A stretch of 17,612 nt of DNA from Gammaproteobacteria bacterium (GTDB taxonomy: Bacteria > Pseudomonadota > Gammaproteobacteria > GCA-001735895). The notes below the pieces were generated by a model that saw nothing but the letters and a program-made list of their open reading frames with translations, was not told where the DNA came from and did not search any database. Positions within the stretch are counted from its first letter, which is position 1. Each line of letters opens with the position of its first letter. Made by a program: the position numbers and the translations under genes. The stretch is taken from assembly GCA_029882955.1 (NCBI GenBank), contig JAOUJX010000034.1, positions 1 to 17,612 of the forward strand, written 5' to 3'. This document shows positions 1 through 7,429 of the stretch, in pieces.

Positions 1-1731
1 CCGGGCAAACTCATCGTCGGGTAATGCGGCCAGTTCATCACCGCTTAGCATTGTCTGAGCGTCATCGATAATACCCAGGCGCCGGGCAATCGCCATAGCA
101 GTTCCTGGATGATCGCCGGTAATCATTACCGGGGTGATACCCGCTGTCAGGCAATCTACCACCGCCTGATGTGCCTCGGGCCTCGGCGGATCGATCAACG
201 CCACCAGACCCAAGAAGGTCAAATCCTGCTCGATGATTTCAGCATCCAGCGGTTTGGGTAGCATGGCAAACTCACGCTTTGCCAACGCCAGCACCCGGTA
301 GCCTTTACTGGCCAACTGTTCCGCTTCGGCCAACAACGTGCGAGCATCAAATTCCTCTGACGCCTCGTCCCATAGGGTCTTAGCAGATCGCTCCAGCACC
401 TGTTCCGGCGCTCCCTTGACGTAAGCAACTACGCCATCAGCTGACCGGTGCAAGGTCGTCATCTGCTTGCGCTGACTGTCAAATGGAATAACCGCGAGCC
501 TCTGTTTCACCTGTTCAAGCGCAGCTTTATCGTAGCCAGCCCGGCGAGCGGCTTCATACAACGCCAACTCGGTTGGTTCACCGGCAGGCCTGCCATCTTT
601 CTCGGCCACATCGTTGTTCAGCGCCAAGGCCTGCCCCAGTTCTGCCCAGCACAGGCTGGTATACAGATCAGGTAAGGATTCCAGGCATTGCCCGTCGGCA
701 ATAAAATACTCAACGGCCATGCGGTTCTGCGTTAAGGTACCGGTCTTGTCAGTGCAGATATAGGTGACTGAACCGAGTGTCTCCACAGCGGGTAAATTAC
801 GCACCAGGGCATTGAATCGAACCAGCTTATACGCCCCCAGCGCCAGTGAGACCGTCACCACCGCCGGTAGCGCTTCCGGTATCGCGGCCACCGCCAGGCT
901 TATGGCGGTGAGAAGCATCAGCATGAGCGGCTGCCCCTGCAGCAATCCGGCAATAAATACAACGGTACAGATAGCCAGCACAGCCAGTGCTAGATAACGG
1001 CCAAATCGGGATAGTCTCAACTGCAGCGGTGTCTTCACACCCGCTTCAACCTGCAACATTTTCGCAATGTGACCGATCTCGGTATGCTGTCCGCATGCCA
1101 CCACGACACCTTTGCCTCGTCCGCGAGAAATCATGCTGCTTTTGAATGCAAGATTGAATCGATCGCCGATTGCCAGCGCGGCCTCGGGTATGCACATAGA
1201 TTGCTTTTGAACAGTAAGGGACTCACCGGTCAGGGCCGACTCATCTGCCTGCATCTCTTCTACTTCGAGTAAACGCAGATCTGCGGGCACTATGTTGCCT
1301 GCTTCGATTAGTACCACGTCTCCCGGTACCAATTCTGTCGAGGCCAGAGTGACGGCACGACCATCTCGTAACACCTGTGCCTCTGGTGCTGCCATATTTC
1401 GTAGCGCCTCCACTGCGCGTTCTGCCCGAAATTCCTGCACCGCACCGACGATGGCATTGAGTAGTACGATCACGAGGATGGCAATGGTGTCCTGAGGTTC
1501 GCCAATAAAGCCGGAAATCAACGCTGCCAGTAACAGCACGACAATCATGAAATCGGTAAATTGCCCCAGAAGAATAAGCAGCAGGGATCGAGGTTGTTTT
1601 TCGGGAATGACATTCGGGCCATATTCGCCCAGTCGTTTTTGTGCTTCTTTGGAGGTCAGCCCGATCGACGATGACTCTAGGCGCTGTAATACCTCAGTAG
1701 ACTCTATGCTATGCCAGGCAGGCTGTGACAT
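1..1731 (-). CDS. P2-type cation-transporting P-type ATPase (N-terminal part)
   Basis: This is an ATP-driven inner-membrane cation pump, cut by the left window edge. The frame from ATG 1731 gives 577 residues with no stop; full-length relatives are about 900. Visible in order are a cation-ATPase N-terminal region (about 1-60), TM1-TM2 (about 52-97), the actuator domain with TGES (168-171), TM3-TM4 (about 245-300) with PEALP (285-289), the phosphorylation motif DKTGT with Asp328, KGAPE in the nucleotide-binding domain (439-443), and a TGD motif near the edge. PEALP with an intact Glu points to the P2A (Ca2+/Mn2+-like) or a related P2 group rather than P1B heavy-metal pumps, which carry CPC, or P3A proton pumps. 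No N-terminal metal-binding CxxC is present. M5-M6, which fix ion specificity, lie outside the window, so the ion is unknown. No strong Shine-Dalgarno precedes the ATG; the start was chosen because homologous sequence begins there and another frame upstream lacks it. Confidence 0.93.
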   Translation of the reverse strand, partial: MSQPAWHSIESTEVLQRLESSSIGLTSKEAQKRLGEYGPNVIPEKQPRSLLLILLGQFTDFMIVVLLLAALISGFIGEPQDTIAILVIVLLNAIVGAVQEFRAERAVEALRNMAAPEAQVLRDGRAVTLASTELVPGDVVLIEAGNIVPADLRLLEVEEMQADESALTGESLTVQKQSMCIPEAALAIGDRFNLAFKSSMISRGRGKGVVVACGQHTEIGHIAKMLQVEAGVKTPLQLRLSRFGRYLALAVLAICTVVFIAGLLQGQPLMLMLLTAISLAVAAIPEALPAVVTVSLALGAYKLVRFNALVRNLPAVETLGSVTYICTDKTGTLTQNRMAVEYFIADGQCLESLPDLYTSLCWAELGQALALNNDVAEKDGRPAGEPTELALYEAARRAGYDKAALEQVKQRLAVIPFDSQRKQMTTLHRSADGVVAYVKGAPEQVLERSAKTLWDEASEEFDARTLLAEAEQLASKGYRVLALAKREFAMLPKPLDAEIIEQDLTFLGLVALIDPPRPEAHQAVVDCLTAGITPVMITGDHPGTAMAIARRLGIIDDAQTMLSGDELAALPDDEFAR

Positions 1732-1953
1732 TCCATTGGTACGATTTGAGTCTGTGATCCGGCGCTTTCCTCATTGAGCTCAACGCTAATGGCACTGGAA
1801 AATTCCCGTCCAGGTACCAGAGTGGAAGCACCTGTTTCCCACGCAGTGCAGGCTGGAGAATGATTGACGCTGACCTATTTGAATTTGTTTTCATCGGGGA
1901 GTTTTGTAAGTTTCTGAACAGGTATTTAAATTACCTTTTGATTCGTTTAAGAG

Positions 1954-1971
1954 ATTTGAATCATTTCAAAT
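1954..1971. repeat. Perfect 7-4-7 inverted repeat
   Basis: ATTTGAA, four spacer bases (TCAT), then TTCAAAT: the two arms are exact reverse complements. It is AT-rich and has no following T tract on either strand, so it looks more like a regulator binding site than a terminator. It sits about 220 bp upstream of the ATPase start and 170 bp downstream of the XRE stop. The function is unknown. Confidence 0.5.
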
Positions 1972-2102
1972 GAGTCACCACAAAGATCTGACCGAAATCA
2001 ATATAGCGCCAGATAACCGGTTACTTTGCACAGAACAGAGCAAATACCGGCTGCATCCGGCAGTGAATCATTCCTGTAGCCCGGAGGCGTAGGCCAACTT
2101 AT

Positions 2103-2122
2103 ATTAAGAATATGTCCTTAAT
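2103..2122. repeat. 6-8-6 inverted repeat downstream of XRE gene
   Basis: ATTAAG, eight bases, CTTAAT: a perfect dyad 18 bp past the XRE gene stop. A weak transcript-end hairpin and a protein-binding site are both possible. The stem is AT-rich and no run of T follows on the minus strand, which argues against an efficient intrinsic terminator. The same TTAAG/CTTAA half sites recur with a 4-bp spacer at 3132-3145. Confidence 0.4.
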
Positions 2123-2140
2123 GAATACTTGACGAAGTGA

Positions 2141-2515
2141 TTAGCTTTCGGCATTGATGTCACGCTGAATTCTGCGTGACTGCGCGCGGATATCGGCAAG
2201 GAGAAAACTAAGATCGTTAATCATTTCTTCTGCGCGGTTGATTTTTTCTTCAAGCATGTGGGTTTCATTGAAATCGGGTGATTCCACCGAAGTAACTATA
2301 TTCTCGTCTTCTCCTACGAGTAACCAAATCATGGAGACCCCGAGTATTCCCGCTAGCTGATCAAGCTTGTTAGGTCGCAGATCGGTTTCTCCTGATTCCC
2401 ATTTTTCGACAGTTGTTGGCTTAACACCGATACGTGAAGCCAATTGCGAAACGCTAAGACCTTTTGCACTGCGGGATTTCTGAATTCTGCTGCCTAGTCG
2501 TAAGCTATAGGTCAT
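2141..2515 (-). CDS. XRE/Cro-CI family HTH transcriptional regulator
   Basis: A 124-residue cytoplasmic DNA-binding protein. Residues about 5-65 form an HTH_3 domain: the stretch GLSVSQLASRIGV is helix 2 and turn, and TTVEKWESGE is the recognition helix with the family-typical W-E-x-G-E ending. WLLVGED closes the domain in the manner usual for Cro/CI-type folds. The C-terminal 45 residues (about 85-120) are charged and heptad-like (EEKINRAEEMINDL), so a dimerising coiled coil is likely. The ATG at 2515 is supported by an AGGAG ribosome-binding site 9 bases upstream. It is a lone gene between AT-rich intergenic stretches. Nearby TTAAG...CTTAA dyads are candidate operators, which is inference only. 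No phage genes flank it. The target genes cannot be read from the sequence. Confidence 0.88.
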   Translation of the reverse strand: MTYSLRLGSRIQKSRSAKGLSVSQLASRIGVKPTTVEKWESGETDLRPNKLDQLAGILGVSMIWLLVGEDENIVTSVESPDFNETHMLEEKINRAEEMINDLSFLLADIRAQSRRIQRDINAES

Positions 2516-2780
2516 ATTTTAAAGCTCCTGAGATTTGTGAATTGGATTTTGAGGAAAAGTGCCGTCCCGCAATCCTTTAAAAATCCAGGAAAGGGAAGCG
2601 ATTTGAGATACTCCACTACGTTCCGTGGAAAGGCAGGTGTTATGGAATTCGAAGAAGTCACGCCGCAATAGTATACACAAATGCGTGGCTGAGTGCAGGC
2701 ATAAACCCTCGTTGGCGCGAGTTGCCGTTAGTGTTTAGTATTTATTCAGTAGAAAAAAACGCCTTGCTACCTTGTAATGA

Positions 2781-3029
2781 TCAACGGTTTTCTTTTCTCC
2801 ATTTGCCAATTTCACGGGGGTTTGCCTGACTCCAGGCATCATTTTTCTTTACCTGTCTCAACTTTGCAGGTGCCGCGGTTTTTTGTTCTTCCGCTAAGGA
2901 GAATTCGGAAATTGTAGTATCTCCATCCGCATCATACTTTCTGAGTTTATTAGCAATACTGGCTCTCATCGACAATTCACTAGCGATAGACGTATCTTTT
3001 CCCGTTTTAGGTAATAACCACTTAAACAT
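2781..3029 (-). CDS. Small EF-hand-like hypothetical protein
   Basis: An 82-residue protein with no recognised family. The start at 3029 is well supported: AGGAGA lies 5 bases ahead of the ATG. Residues 33-43 (DADGDTTISEF) resemble the first part of a calcium-binding EF-hand or dockerin loop, with Asp at 33, 35 and 37 and a hydrophobic Ile40. The bidentate Glu expected at loop position 12 is a Ser (S44), with E42, E47 and E48 nearby, so the loop is degenerate. Helical segments flank it (about 15-31 and 43-65). The C-terminus is rich in Lys, Arg and Trp. There is no signal peptide, although the first residues are hydrophobic. The good ribosome-binding site and motif make this a likely real gene; calcium binding is a guess. 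Confidence 0.68.
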   Translation of the reverse strand: MFKWLLPKTGKDTSIASELSMRASIANKLRKYDADGDTTISEFSLAEEQKTAAPAKLRQVKKNDAWSQANPREIGKWRKENR

Positions 3030-3131
3030 ATTGATCTCCTAATATATTCAAATATGCATCTCTCATTTAACATTTACACTCGATGGGATTATTAATTATA
3101 TTTAGGTCGTCAACCGGTTTTATCGAGGGAA

Positions 3132-3145
3132 TTAAGTCGCCTTAA
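3132..3145. repeat. 5-4-5 inverted repeat, possible operator
   Basis: TTAAG, four bases (TCGC), CTTAA: a perfect dyad in the divergent promoter region. The half sites match those of the dyad at 2103-2122. It could be a binding site for the neighbouring XRE regulator; this rests only on symmetry and proximity. Confidence 0.35.
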
Positions 3146-3257
3146 CAATGAGATTTAATATCAATATGATCTGGATTCCGGGCCTCCGCTGTGTACCGAT
3201 CAGCGAAATCGGGGGGATTACAACATTTAATTTGAGTCAATTCGTACCACCTTATTA

Positions 3258-3287
3258 TTGACTTTCCCTCATTAACATCTATATATA
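3258..3287 (+). promoter_or_regulatory. Candidate sigma70-like promoter for sensor gene
   Basis: TTGACT at 3258-3263 matches five of six bases of the -35 consensus. It is followed by a run of TATATATAAT giving -10 candidates at spacings of 16 (TATATA from 3280), 18 (TATATA from 3282) or 20 (TATAAT from 3284). It lies about 90 bp upstream of the sensor start. The exact -10 cannot be fixed because the run is repetitive. Confidence 0.45.
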
Positions 3288-3378
3288 ATCGTAGACCCCA
3301 CTATCGAAACGATTAGTTTCCTTCGGTACTTAACTACCTGATGAAACACTGTTTTTAACCTTTTCTGATTAACACTGG

Positions 3379-5979
3379 ATGGATAATAAAGTCCTCTTAT
3401 TTAACACTCGCTACCTGACTTTTTTTACAGTTTTATTTTCTATCTGTTTGTTCACGATACCGAGCCAAGCATTTAGTGCTGAGACTCAGCAAAGAGAACT
3501 AACCATAGCGTCTAGCAACAATTTTCCACCCATAAATTTACTCGATAGCTCCGGTAACCTGGATGGCTTTGGCCGTGATTTGTCGGATGCTGTAACCCAG
3601 GCGCTGGGAGTTCGCGCGAAACATATCCACTCCTCAACCTGGACTGAGGTGCTGCAATGGCTTGATACAGGAGAAGCAGATTTAATCCATGACACCGGTT
3701 TTACACAGGAGAGAACGGGCTATCTGGACTTCACAACACCGATACTCGAAATGCCTGAAGTCATATTCGTTCGCGAGAACAATCATTTTATTAATAATTT
3801 AGACTCCCTCAACGGAAGAACAGTGGCTTGCGTCCGTAATCATATTAGCCACATCTACCTGCAGAGCTTCCCCGATATTATATGCAAAATAGTAGAAACC
3901 CCTCTGCAAGGACTCTATGCCCTGGTTGCCGGAGAGGTCGATGCACTTGTTTACCCGCAAATGATTATCGAATATTTGTCGCAGACATTGCGTTTAAGCG
4001 ATCAATTCAAAATTGTTGGTACTCCACTGAGAAATCTCCACTGGTCGATGACGGTAAAAAAGGGAAACCTTGATTTACTGGAACGCCTTAATGAGGGTAT
4101 AGCCAGGGTCAGGCAAAGCGGGGAGTACGATAAGATTTACCAAAAGTGGTATGGCAAACAGTTACTGGCAAGATATTCAACTACCGAGATTGTCATCGGC
4201 GCCCTGCTATTAGCGTTAATTGCCATCCTGACGGGGGCAATAACTGTCATGCAATTAACTAACCGTAAGATCCAGGAAGCAAGGGAAGCACAGAAGGAAA
4301 ACGAAACCAAATACAGGGATTTGATCGAAAATATTCCAGATATTATTTATCGAACCGACATCGAGGGGGAAATCAGCTTCATAGCGGGGCGTGTCAAAGA
4401 AATTTCGGGCTATACCGAGAAAGAAGCCCTGGGAATGAAAGTAGCGGAACAAATCTACTCCAACCCGGACGATCGGGCATTGCTACTGGCAGAGCTCCAA
4501 CAACACGGTCAGATAACCAATTTCGAAGCGAAATTGACCCGTAAAGATGGTTCATTCTGGTGGGGCTCAACTAACGCTCGAATGCTGATTGATGATGAAG
4601 GAATCGTGCAGGGAGTCGAGGGTATTGTCAGGGATATTAGCGAACGTAAAATGGCGGAAGACAAACTCAACTATCAGGCAACGCACGATATGTTAACCAA
4701 CCTTATCAATCGTCCTGAATTCGAGAGGCGCAGCAACCGACTACTCTCTACTTTGAGCCCTGATTCCGAGAACCACGCCATGTGTTTCCTGGATCTGGAT
4801 CAGTTTAAAATCATCAACGATACCTGTGGCCATTCAGCGGGCGACGAATTATTGCGCCAGATCTCGGTTGTTCTGAAAGCAGCGGTGAGGAGACGCGACA
4901 CCCTGGCTCGTCTGGGTGGCGACGAATTCGGCGTATTGATGGAACACTGTAGCATTAGTCAGGCACAAAGAGCCTGTAACAATATATTAAATAACCTGCA
5001 TGATTTTCAGTTTCTGTGGGATGGTCAGGTATTTCGCATCGGGGCCAGCATCGGACTGGTAGCAATTACTCCCGATACGCTTGATTTCACCGAATTAATG
5101 AAACGGGCCGACGCAGCCTGTTATATGGCCAAAGATCTGGGGCGCCACCGTACTCACCTGTATCACCCGGAAGATACCAAACTCGTCGAACGCAAGGGTG
5201 AAATGCAATGGGTTACCCGTATACACCAGGCTTTAGAGGACAATCGGTTTTGTCTTTACGCGCAGCCAATCGTGCCGCTGAATAAAGATAGCCACATCGA
5301 CAAAGGGGACCACTACGAGATCTTGCTGAGAATGCTTGGAAAAGATGGAAAAGTCATTCCTCCGGGTGCTTTCCTGCCCGCAGCCGAGCGGTACAGTTTG
5401 ATTGAAACTCTAGACTCATGGGTTATTAAACATCTGTTCGAATTCTTCAAATCTAATCCTGAAGTAGTCAAAAATACAAACATGGTATCGATCAATCTTT
5501 CCGGTCCGTCGCTAACTAATGAAAGCTTCCTTGAATTTATAAACACACAACTGGATAGATCAGGAGTCGACCCAGGAAAAATTTGTTTCGAAATCACCGA
5601 AACCGTGGCTATTTCAAACCTGGCCGCTGCAAATAGTTTTATCTCGATTCTGAAGCAGATAGGCTGTCACTTCGCTCTGGATGATTTTGGTAGCGGTTTG
5701 TCATCGTTCGCTTATTTAAAAAACCTGCCCGTTGATTTTCTTAAAATAGACGGTATGTTCGTGAAGGATATAGTCGAAGACCCCATCGACCATGCTATGG
5801 TGAAGTCAATCAATGAAATAGCTCAGGTGATGAAGATACAGACCATTGCTGAGTTTGTAGAAGATGATGAAATCAGGATGATGTTACAGGCCATTGGGGT
5901 AGATTACGCTCAGGGCTACGGCATAGGAAAACCGTTCCCGATAGACTACCTGGTGAACCAGAAAGCAATCTCCAATTAG
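3379..5979 (+). CDS. SBP_bac_3-PAS-GGDEF-EAL membrane c-di-GMP sensor
   Basis: A single-chain sensor of 866 residues that makes and/or breaks cyclic di-GMP. In order: signal peptide or signal anchor (about 12-34), periplasmic family 3 solute-binding domain (about 38-260), one transmembrane helix (about 270-292), short coiled coil (295-312), PAS domain (about 312-427), GGDEF (about 435-595) and EAL (about 610-862). The cyclase site is intact (GGDEF 513-517; FLDLDQFKIIND before it), and the inhibitory I-site RxxD is present (R504-D507, five residues before GGDEF). The EAL domain keeps its metal and catalytic residues: E647 (the motif reads EIL), N706, E738, D768-D769, K789 and E825. Both activities therefore look possible. 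In the binding domain the carboxylate-binding Arg of amino-acid receptors is present (R112), but the Asp that usually holds the ligand amino group appears to be replaced near P193. C151 and C169 could form a periplasmic disulfide. The Shine-Dalgarno is weak. Confidence 0.94.
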   Translation: MDNKVLLFNTRYLTFFTVLFSICLFTIPSQAFSAETQQRELTIASSNNFPPINLLDSSGNLDGFGRDLSDAVTQALGVRAKHIHSSTWTEVLQWLDTGEADLIHDTGFTQERTGYLDFTTPILEMPEVIFVRENNHFINNLDSLNGRTVACVRNHISHIYLQSFPDIICKIVETPLQGLYALVAGEVDALVYPQMIIEYLSQTLRLSDQFKIVGTPLRNLHWSMTVKKGNLDLLERLNEGIARVRQSGEYDKIYQKWYGKQLLARYSTTEIVIGALLLALIAILTGAITVMQLTNRKIQEAREAQKENETKYRDLIENIPDIIYRTDIEGEISFIAGRVKEISGYTEKEALGMKVAEQIYSNPDDRALLLAELQQHGQITNFEAKLTRKDGSFWWGSTNARMLIDDEGIVQGVEGIVRDISERKMAEDKLNYQATHDMLTNLINRPEFERRSNRLLSTLSPDSENHAMCFLDLDQFKIINDTCGHSAGDELLRQISVVLKAAVRRRDTLARLGGDEFGVLMEHCSISQAQRACNNILNNLHDFQFLWDGQVFRIGASIGLVAITPDTLDFTELMKRADAACYMAKDLGRHRTHLYHPEDTKLVERKGEMQWVTRIHQALEDNRFCLYAQPIVPLNKDSHIDKGDHYEILLRMLGKDGKVIPPGAFLPAAERYSLIETLDSWVIKHLFEFFKSNPEVVKNTNMVSINLSGPSLTNESFLEFINTQLDRSGVDPGKICFEITETVAISNLAAANSFISILKQIGCHFALDDFGSGLSSFAYLKNLPVDFLKIDGMFVKDIVEDPIDHAMVKSINEIAQVMKIQTIAEFVEDDEIRMMLQAIGVDYAQGYGIGKPFPIDYLVNQKAISN

Positions 5980-6545
5980 ATGTAAATACTCTGATCGGTC
6001 ACAATCATATCCAGTCTGACATCCCAGTCTTCTGGTACCAGCCGATCAACCTTCTGCATTTCATGCGCCACACCGATCAAAACGGGTTTATCGTTACCCG
6101 CCTGTTTACGAAAAGCGAAACTACGATCATAAAAGCCACCACCCATGCCGACCCGGTTTCTGTTATCGTCGAAAACGACCAGCGGTGCCAGTACCAGATC
6201 AAGTTCGTCCGGTTGTAGCATTTTATCTTCGCCAACATCCGGTTCCGGTAATCTGAATTTATTGATACGCATTTTCTGTTGACGAAAATACGGTGAAAAG
6301 CGTAAAGACTTTTGATCAAGATTGGGAAGATAAATCTTTTTACCTGCAGACAAAGCATGATCTATCACGGGATCCAGCCCGATCTCACCGTTCACCGCGA
6401 AGTAAGCGGCTATACAACCAGCCCGCTGATATTCGCTTAAAGCAATAATACGCTCACAGACACAGTCTGCAGCTCGCGCCAGATCATCTTGGCTAATCTC
6501 TGCCCGTAACTTTCGGTTACGCTGGCGAAGTTCGTCATGTGTCAT
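5976..6545 (-). CDS. 5-formyltetrahydrofolate cyclo-ligase (MTHFS)
   Basis: Cytosolic enzyme that converts 5-formyl-THF to 5,10-methenyl-THF using ATP, returning an inhibitory storage folate to the one-carbon pool. The 189 residues match the usual size of about 180-200. Hallmarks are the basic N-terminal helix RQRNRKLR (7-14), FAVNGEIG (49-56) for folate binding, KKIYLP (69-74), and the ATP-binding loop GMGGGFYDR (133-141). ATG 6545 was chosen; the same frame opens further upstream to 6659, but that would run into nosY and adds 38 residues not typical of the family. The Shine-Dalgarno is weak. It lies 56 bp after the nosY stop on the same strand, so it is probably read through from the nos operon. 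Its TAA overlaps the stop of the convergent sensor gene (4-bp tail-to-tail overlap). In many gammaproteobacteria this gene (ygfA) sits next to 6S RNA; that is not the arrangement here. Confidence 0.93.
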   Translation of the reverse strand: MTHDELRQRNRKLRAEISQDDLARAADCVCERIIALSEYQRAGCIAAYFAVNGEIGLDPVIDHALSAGKKIYLPNLDQKSLRFSPYFRQQKMRINKFRLPEPDVGEDKMLQPDELDLVLAPLVVFDDNRNRVGMGGGFYDRSFAFRKQAGNDKPVLIGVAHEMQKVDRLVPEDWDVRLDMIVTDQSIYI

Positions 6546-6601
6546 CGATTTGTTATTAACAATTTCTGATCGCGGAATGATACTGCTTTTTGGGAGGTCC
6601 G

Positions 6602-7429
6602 CTACAACTCTCGCCGATCGAATCGTAAAATCGTAATGGTAACGGGGAGTACGACCCACATACCCAGTATGGTTAATAACAACCAGGGATCGAGGTCGAA
6701 TTTTACGCCAATATTGGCCATGCCAGCGACCTGACTGACGGATTCAAAGCCGGTTAAATTGAAGACCCGGTAAGCGTCGGTCGGATTTATCGCGAGCAAT
6801 GCGGAAAACAAATTCTGACTAATAGCCTGCTCCCTGTCGGCTAGTAATACGCCCATTAATGCGAAATCGTATAACACAACGGCAGTCAGCCAGACGCCGA
6901 TGGCAGCACCGAGAGCGGTTGCCCGTTCCTGCACCAAAGAGCTAATCACATATCCCAGCGCCAGAAATACGCCGCCTAGTAGCCAGGAGCTAGCCATCAT
7001 GACGATATAAGCCAGCCAGTGTTCCGCGCTACTACCGGTCGCCAGCGCGATAGCCAGCGCCGTACCACCATAACCGATCAGAATAGCGATTAGCAGAATT
7101 GTCATATGGCCGACAAACTTGCCCACCACAATTTCCCAACGGGATACTGGATAAGTCAGTAACAGCAACATGCTACCGCGTTCAAATTCACCGACCAGCG
7201 CATCAAAAGAAAGCATGAGCGCTATCAGCGGCAGCAGATAAACAGAGAGGTTGACCAGGCTCACTACGGTTACATCGAGGCTAGAAGCCTTAACGTTGCC
7301 AGTAGGCGCTGAACCCAGAAAATACAGCGCAAGCGCCAATGACGTTAACAGGAGAACCGTGGCGGCAATCCAGCGATTACGTAACCCGTCCCGAATTTCT
7401 TTCATAGCAAGAATGGTGATTACGCTCAC
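6602..7429 (-). CDS. nosY: NosY, ABC permease for NosZ maturation
   Basis: Inner-membrane permease subunit of the NosDFY complex, needed to assemble the copper-sulfur (CuZ) centre of nitrous oxide reductase. It has 275 residues and about six hydrophobic segments, starting with one near 21-40 and ending with one near 250-268. The segment FERGSMLLLLTYPVSRWE, following the second helix, and LAINPTDAYRVFNLTG, before the last, are typical of NosY. A large periplasmic loop precedes the last helix. The start is GTG 7429, and its GTGA overlaps the nosF stop, so translation is coupled. It is the last nos gene in the operon; nosL, which commonly follows, is not there and a folate enzyme gene comes next. 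Calling it a general ABC-2 permease is the only alternative, and the context makes NosY secure. Confidence 0.94.
   Translation of the reverse strand: MSVITILAMKEIRDGLRNRWIAATVLLLTSLALALYFLGSAPTGNVKASSLDVTVVSLVNLSVYLLPLIALMLSFDALVGEFERGSMLLLLTYPVSRWEIVVGKFVGHMTILLIAILIGYGGTALAIALATGSSAEHWLAYIVMMASSWLLGGVFLALGYVISSLVQERATALGAAIGVWLTAVVLYDFALMGVLLADREQAISQNLFSALLAINPTDAYRVFNLTGFESVSQVAGMANIGVKFDLDPWLLLTILGMWVVLPVTITILRFDRREL

Larger units (their letters stand above)
1732..2140. other. Intergenic region between XRE gene and ATPase gene
   Basis: About 409 bp with no credible gene. Both flanking genes are on the minus strand, so the ATPase promoter should lie here, but I see no convincing -35/-10 pair. 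The region holds a 7-4-7 palindrome (1954-1971), a TTGAGCTCAA palindrome (1774-1783), a GC-rich stretch starting TGTAGCCCGG near 2073 that resembles the edge of a degenerate extragenic repeat, and a 6-8-6 dyad near the XRE stop. Base composition turns AT-rich compared with the ATPase coding region. Confidence 0.6.
3030..3378. other. Divergent intergenic region, AT-rich
   Basis: 349 bp between the EF-hand-like gene (minus) and the sensor gene (plus), so promoters for both should be here. It contains a 5-4-5 perfect dyad TTAAG-N4-CTTAA (3132-3145), a CCGAT-N7-ATCGG inverted repeat near 3197-3213, a TTGAGTCAA palindrome near 3232-3240, and a candidate promoter for the sensor gene. No open frame with a ribosome-binding site is visible. 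Confidence 0.55.

Noticed and set aside
2073..2098. Extragenic palindromic repeat (TGTAGCCCGG...)
   Set aside because: It resembles the start of known gammaproteobacterial repeats, but there is a single short copy with no matching arm in the window.
2721..2780. Intrinsic terminator after the EF-hand-like gene
   Set aside because: A run of T follows the gene on the minus strand, but I could find no stable stem just before it.
6546..6601. 6S RNA gene, often next to ygfA-type genes
   Set aside because: Only 56 bp separate nosY from the folate gene, too short for 6S RNA, and no suitable fold is evident.
6546..6659. Upstream extension of the folate cyclo-ligase frame
   Set aside because: It runs into the nosY coding end and adds residues not typical of the family; the family-like N-terminus begins at ATG 6545.
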